Of a DNA stretch of 64,000 bases, positions 63,252-64,000 are shown one piece after another. Origin of the DNA: Phycisphaerae bacterium (GTDB lineage Bacteria; Planctomycetota; Phycisphaerae; UBA1845); assembly GCA_028289375.1 (NCBI GenBank), contig JANQQK010000080.1, positions 62,001-126,000 on the forward strand, in the 5' to 3' direction. The stretch's first letter is position 1, and every line of letters begins with the position of its first letter. The position numbers and the translations under genes were made by a program. Under the pieces are notes generated by a model, which saw only the letters and a list, made by a program, of their open reading frames with translations, did not search any database and had not been told where the DNA came from.

Positions 63252-64000
63252 TTGCACGCCGTCGAACTCGACAACGTGACGAAACGCTACGGGTCTCACG
63301 TCGCCGTCAACAACCTCTCGCTCCGTGTCCCAACCGGATCCGTTTACGGATTCATCGGGCCAAACGGATCGGGAAAAACCACATCGCTGCGCATGATCAT
63401 GGCCATTCTCTATCCCAACCAGGGCGATATTCGCGTCCTCGGCGAATCGGTCGGCACCCATGCTGCCGCCGATGACCGCGTCGGCTACCTGCCCGAAGAG
63501 CGAGGCCTCTACCGCAACCTAACCGTCCGCGAGACCCTCAAGTTCCACGCGAACCTCAAAGGCCATCAGAAATGCAACGGCGACATCGATTTCTGGCTGG
63601 GTCGCATGGACCTCAAGGACTGGGCCGACAAGAAGATACAAGCCCTCTCCAAGGGAATGTCGCAAAAAGTCCAGATCATGGCCGCCATCATTGCACGCCC
63701 GGAGCTGATCATCCTCGACGAACCGTTCACCGGCCTCGACCCGGTCAACACGGACCTGCTCCGCGATGTCGTTCTCGACCTTCGCCGCAACGGCACCACC
63801 GTTATCCTGTCGACGCACGACATGAACGTAGCCGAACGCATGTGCGACGCCCTCTTCATGATCTTCAAGGGCAACAAGGTTCTCGACGGCAGCATGGACG
63901 ACATCCAGGCCGACTATGGTCGCGACACGCTCCACGTCCGACTCGACGGCCATGACAGTCCCTTGGACACCATCGACGGTGTCGTCGGCGTGACCGATTT
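63252..64000 (+). CDS. ABC transporter ATP-binding protein, partial (runs off window end)
   Basis: Translation from TTG 63252 (GGAG nine bases before it) gives HAVELDNVTKRYGSHVAVNN. Walker A is GFIGPNGSGKTTS (about residues 36-48), the Q-loop region is VGYLPEERGLY, the signature is ALSKGMSQKVQIM, Walker B is ELIILDEPFTGLDP and the His switch STHDM. The E in LPEERGLY and the C-terminal extension fit the NatA/multidrug export class. About 249 codons are visible; the gene continues beyond 64000. A permease probably follows. Confidence 0.92.
   Translation, partial: MHAVELDNVTKRYGSHVAVNNLSLRVPTGSVYGFIGPNGSGKTTSLRMIMAILYPNQGDIRVLGESVGTHAAADDRVGYLPEERGLYRNLTVRETLKFHANLKGHQKCNGDIDFWLGRMDLKDWADKKIQALSKGMSQKVQIMAAIIARPELIILDEPFTGLDPVNTDLLRDVVLDLRRNGTTVILSTHDMNVAERMCDALFMIFKGNKVLDGSMDDIQADYGRDTLHVRLDGHDSPLDTIDGVVGVTD

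Noticed and set aside
1-64000. CRISPR arrays
   Set aside because: No regularly spaced direct repeats with unique spacers were seen; the only regular short repeat is the coding THNG motif.

Overview
The window is GC-rich and looks like Planctomycetota, most probably a member of Phycisphaerae. The evidence is a prepilin with an H-X9-DG C-terminal motif, a PEP-CTERM protein (plus a variant), a dockerin-like secreted protein, many lipoproteins, a DUF6677-like membrane protein, and type II/IV pilus-like machinery with PilM/N/O proteins. This lineage call is inference from gene content only.

Layout. 1-3800 (minus): a sigma70-like promoter and a cobalamin riboswitch precede a secreted protein with a C-terminal sorting tail, a dockerin-like secreted protein and an H-X9-DG prepilin-like protein, followed by a lipoprotein cut by the window edge. 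I read this as a B12-responsive surface system. 3837-7980: an MscS-type channel, three small membrane or zinc-ribbon genes and a PEP-CTERM gene flanked by two direct copies of a 71-bp repeat. 8147-11062: truB, a GH3-family adenylate enzyme and Hsp20. 11161-14076: a selenocysteine tRNA gene with a 2.8-kb insertion bounded by a perfect 74-bp direct repeat of the tRNA 3' part. It carries an unknown gene and a translationally coupled pair that includes an ADP-ribosylglycohydrolase. 14298-19451: an OFA-type MFS transporter, an AlkD-like gene and several lower-GC orphan genes.

19471-34631: mixed chromosomal genes, namely aldehyde dehydrogenase, a small Cys protein, a peptidoglycan amidase lipoprotein, a C4 zinc-ribbon coiled coil, a solute-binding lipoprotein, hemL, a VKOR-thioredoxin fusion, a phosphodiesterase, thyX, moaC, a DUF5658-like membrane protein, a TauE/SafE transporter and a GNAT acetyltransferase.

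34851-50246: sixteen consecutive plus-strand genes, many overlapping by ATGA-type junctions. They run from signalling (histidine kinase, receiver, HD-GYP, GAF with degenerate GGDEF, STAS) into pseudopilus machinery (GspE with MshEN-like N-terminus, GspF, PilM/N/O/P-like, GspG, then GspJ/I/K/H-like). A strong terminator lies just after the major pseudopilin.

50628-56207: a four-domain S1 protein and a compact fatty-acid/polyketide-like module: dehydratase, long acyl carrier protein, dehydratase, a ketosynthase lacking both catalytic histidines, and an intact ketosynthase. 56217-64000: a 1369-residue triple amidohydrolase, an FAD-dependent oxidoreductase, a lipoprotein with eight THNG repeats, and the start of an ABC transporter ATPase.

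The best candidates for something undescribed are the B12-riboswitch surface operon, the ketosynthase pair module, and the selC-inserted island.
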